Below, one piece after another: positions 63,251 through 64,000 of a stretch of DNA of 64,000 nt. The DNA lies in contig CABZEY010000005.1 of NCBI GenBank assembly GCA_902524955.1, positions 1 through 64,000 of the forward strand. The letters are read 5' to 3'. The stretch's first letter is position 1. Every line of letters starts with the position of its first letter. The translations under genes were made by a program, and so were the position numbers. This stretch comes from an uncultured Pelagibacteraceae bacterium. Lineage in GTDB: Bacteria; Pseudomonadota; Alphaproteobacteria; Pelagibacterales; Pelagibacteraceae. Under the pieces are notes generated by a model. That model was not told where the DNA came from and did no database searches. It saw only the letters and a list, made by a program, of their open reading frames with translations.

Positions 63251-64000
63251 TAAACAAAATTTATTTAGATACTGTTGATAATATTGCAAAAAAAATTATT
63301 CGTTTAAAAGAAAAAAAAAGGAAAGTTTTTTGCTTGATTGCTGGGTCTCAAGGCTCTGGTAAAACAACTCTCTCTTTAAAAATAAAAAAAAAATTACAAA
63401 ATAAAAAACTTAAAGTGCTTGTTCTATCTATTGACAATTTTTATTCTAGCAAAAAAATTAGGAACAAGTTATCCAAGAAGATCTCTGAATTATTTTTAAC
63501 TAGAGGTGTTCCAGGAACACATAATCTAAAATTTTTAAAAAAAACTTTAAAAATATTTAAATCTAATAAAAAAATAAAATATAAATTGCCTTACTTTTCT
63601 AAAGGGCATGATGATATTTTAAATTCAAAATCTTTAAATTTAACATTTCCATATGATGTTTTTATTTTAGAGGGTTGGTGCATTGGATATCGAGGATCAA
63701 CACAAAATAAGTTAAAAAAACCAATTAACAATTTAGAAAGAAAATTTGATAAAAATTTTAAATGGAGAAATTATGTTAATAAAATGAGTAAAAAATATGA
63801 AGTTTCTATATATAAATATTCAAATTTTTCAGTTTTTTTAAAAATTCCGTCTTTCAAGCACGTTTTTCGTTGGCGAAAAAAACAAGAGAAGCAAATAGAA
63901 AAAAAATTAAGAATGAATAATAAAGAGTTAAAAAATTTTATAAGTTTTTATGAAAGAATAACAGTAGACCTACTCAAAAATTATAAAAAATATTTTGATA
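63247..64000 (+). CDS. D-glycerate 3-kinase-like P-loop kinase, 3' partial
   Basis: GTG start overlaps the previous stop; CLIAGSQGSGKTTLSLKIKKKL Walker A, VLSIDNFY, LTRGVPGTHNLKFL, LPYFSKGHDD, ILEGWCIGYR. Frame stays open to the window edge. Confidence 0.85.
   Translation, partial: MINKIYLDTVDNIAKKIIRLKEKKRKVFCLIAGSQGSGKTTLSLKIKKKLQNKKLKVLVLSIDNFYSSKKIRNKLSKKISELFLTRGVPGTHNLKFLKKTLKIFKSNKKIKYKLPYFSKGHDDILNSKSLNLTFPYDVFILEGWCIGYRGSTQNKLKKPINNLERKFDKNFKWRNYVNKMSKKYEVSIYKYSNFSVFLKIPSFKHVFRWRKKQEKQIEKKLRMNNKELKNFISFYERITVDLLKNYKKYFD

Overview
AT-rich window of ordinary, densely packed bacterial housekeeping genes. Gene content and order point to a streamlined alphaproteobacterium, most likely SAR11/Pelagibacterales (inferred from content, not from a search). 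Main blocks: a corC/metK/trmB/nusA/infB/rbfA/truB/rpsO/pnp translation and RNA block; fabI-fabB-fabA; moeB/dut/coaBC/ubiB/ubiE; mutM/rpsT; dnaA-dnaN-recF-gyrB; RegB and RegA flanking a polyamine cluster (arginase-family enzyme, deoxyhypusine-synthase-like enzyme, PLP decarboxylase); bioY and an ABC ATPase; polA; a ChvI/ChvG-like pair; ahcY-tsaE-amgK-murU; an RND efflux pair; gshA/gshB; and gor. A D-glycerate 3-kinase-like CDS runs off the right edge, and the left-edge corC CDS is also partial. I saw no mobile element, CRISPR array, rRNA or tRNA, and no clear large novel system. The points most worth checking are: (1) trmB broken by a single-base shift in an 11-A homopolymer; (2) a terminator-like hairpin directly in front of nusA, where rimP would be expected; (3) a structured 5' leader on the ornithine-decarboxylase-like gene, possibly of the alphaproteobacterial speF class; (4) a DHS-like enzyme that keeps the catalytic-lysine motif; (5) a protein with an extreme poly-lysine N-terminus; (6) two translationally coupled small ORFs (40 aa and 31 aa) missing from the ORF track; (7) divergent start codons inside one 12-bp palindrome.
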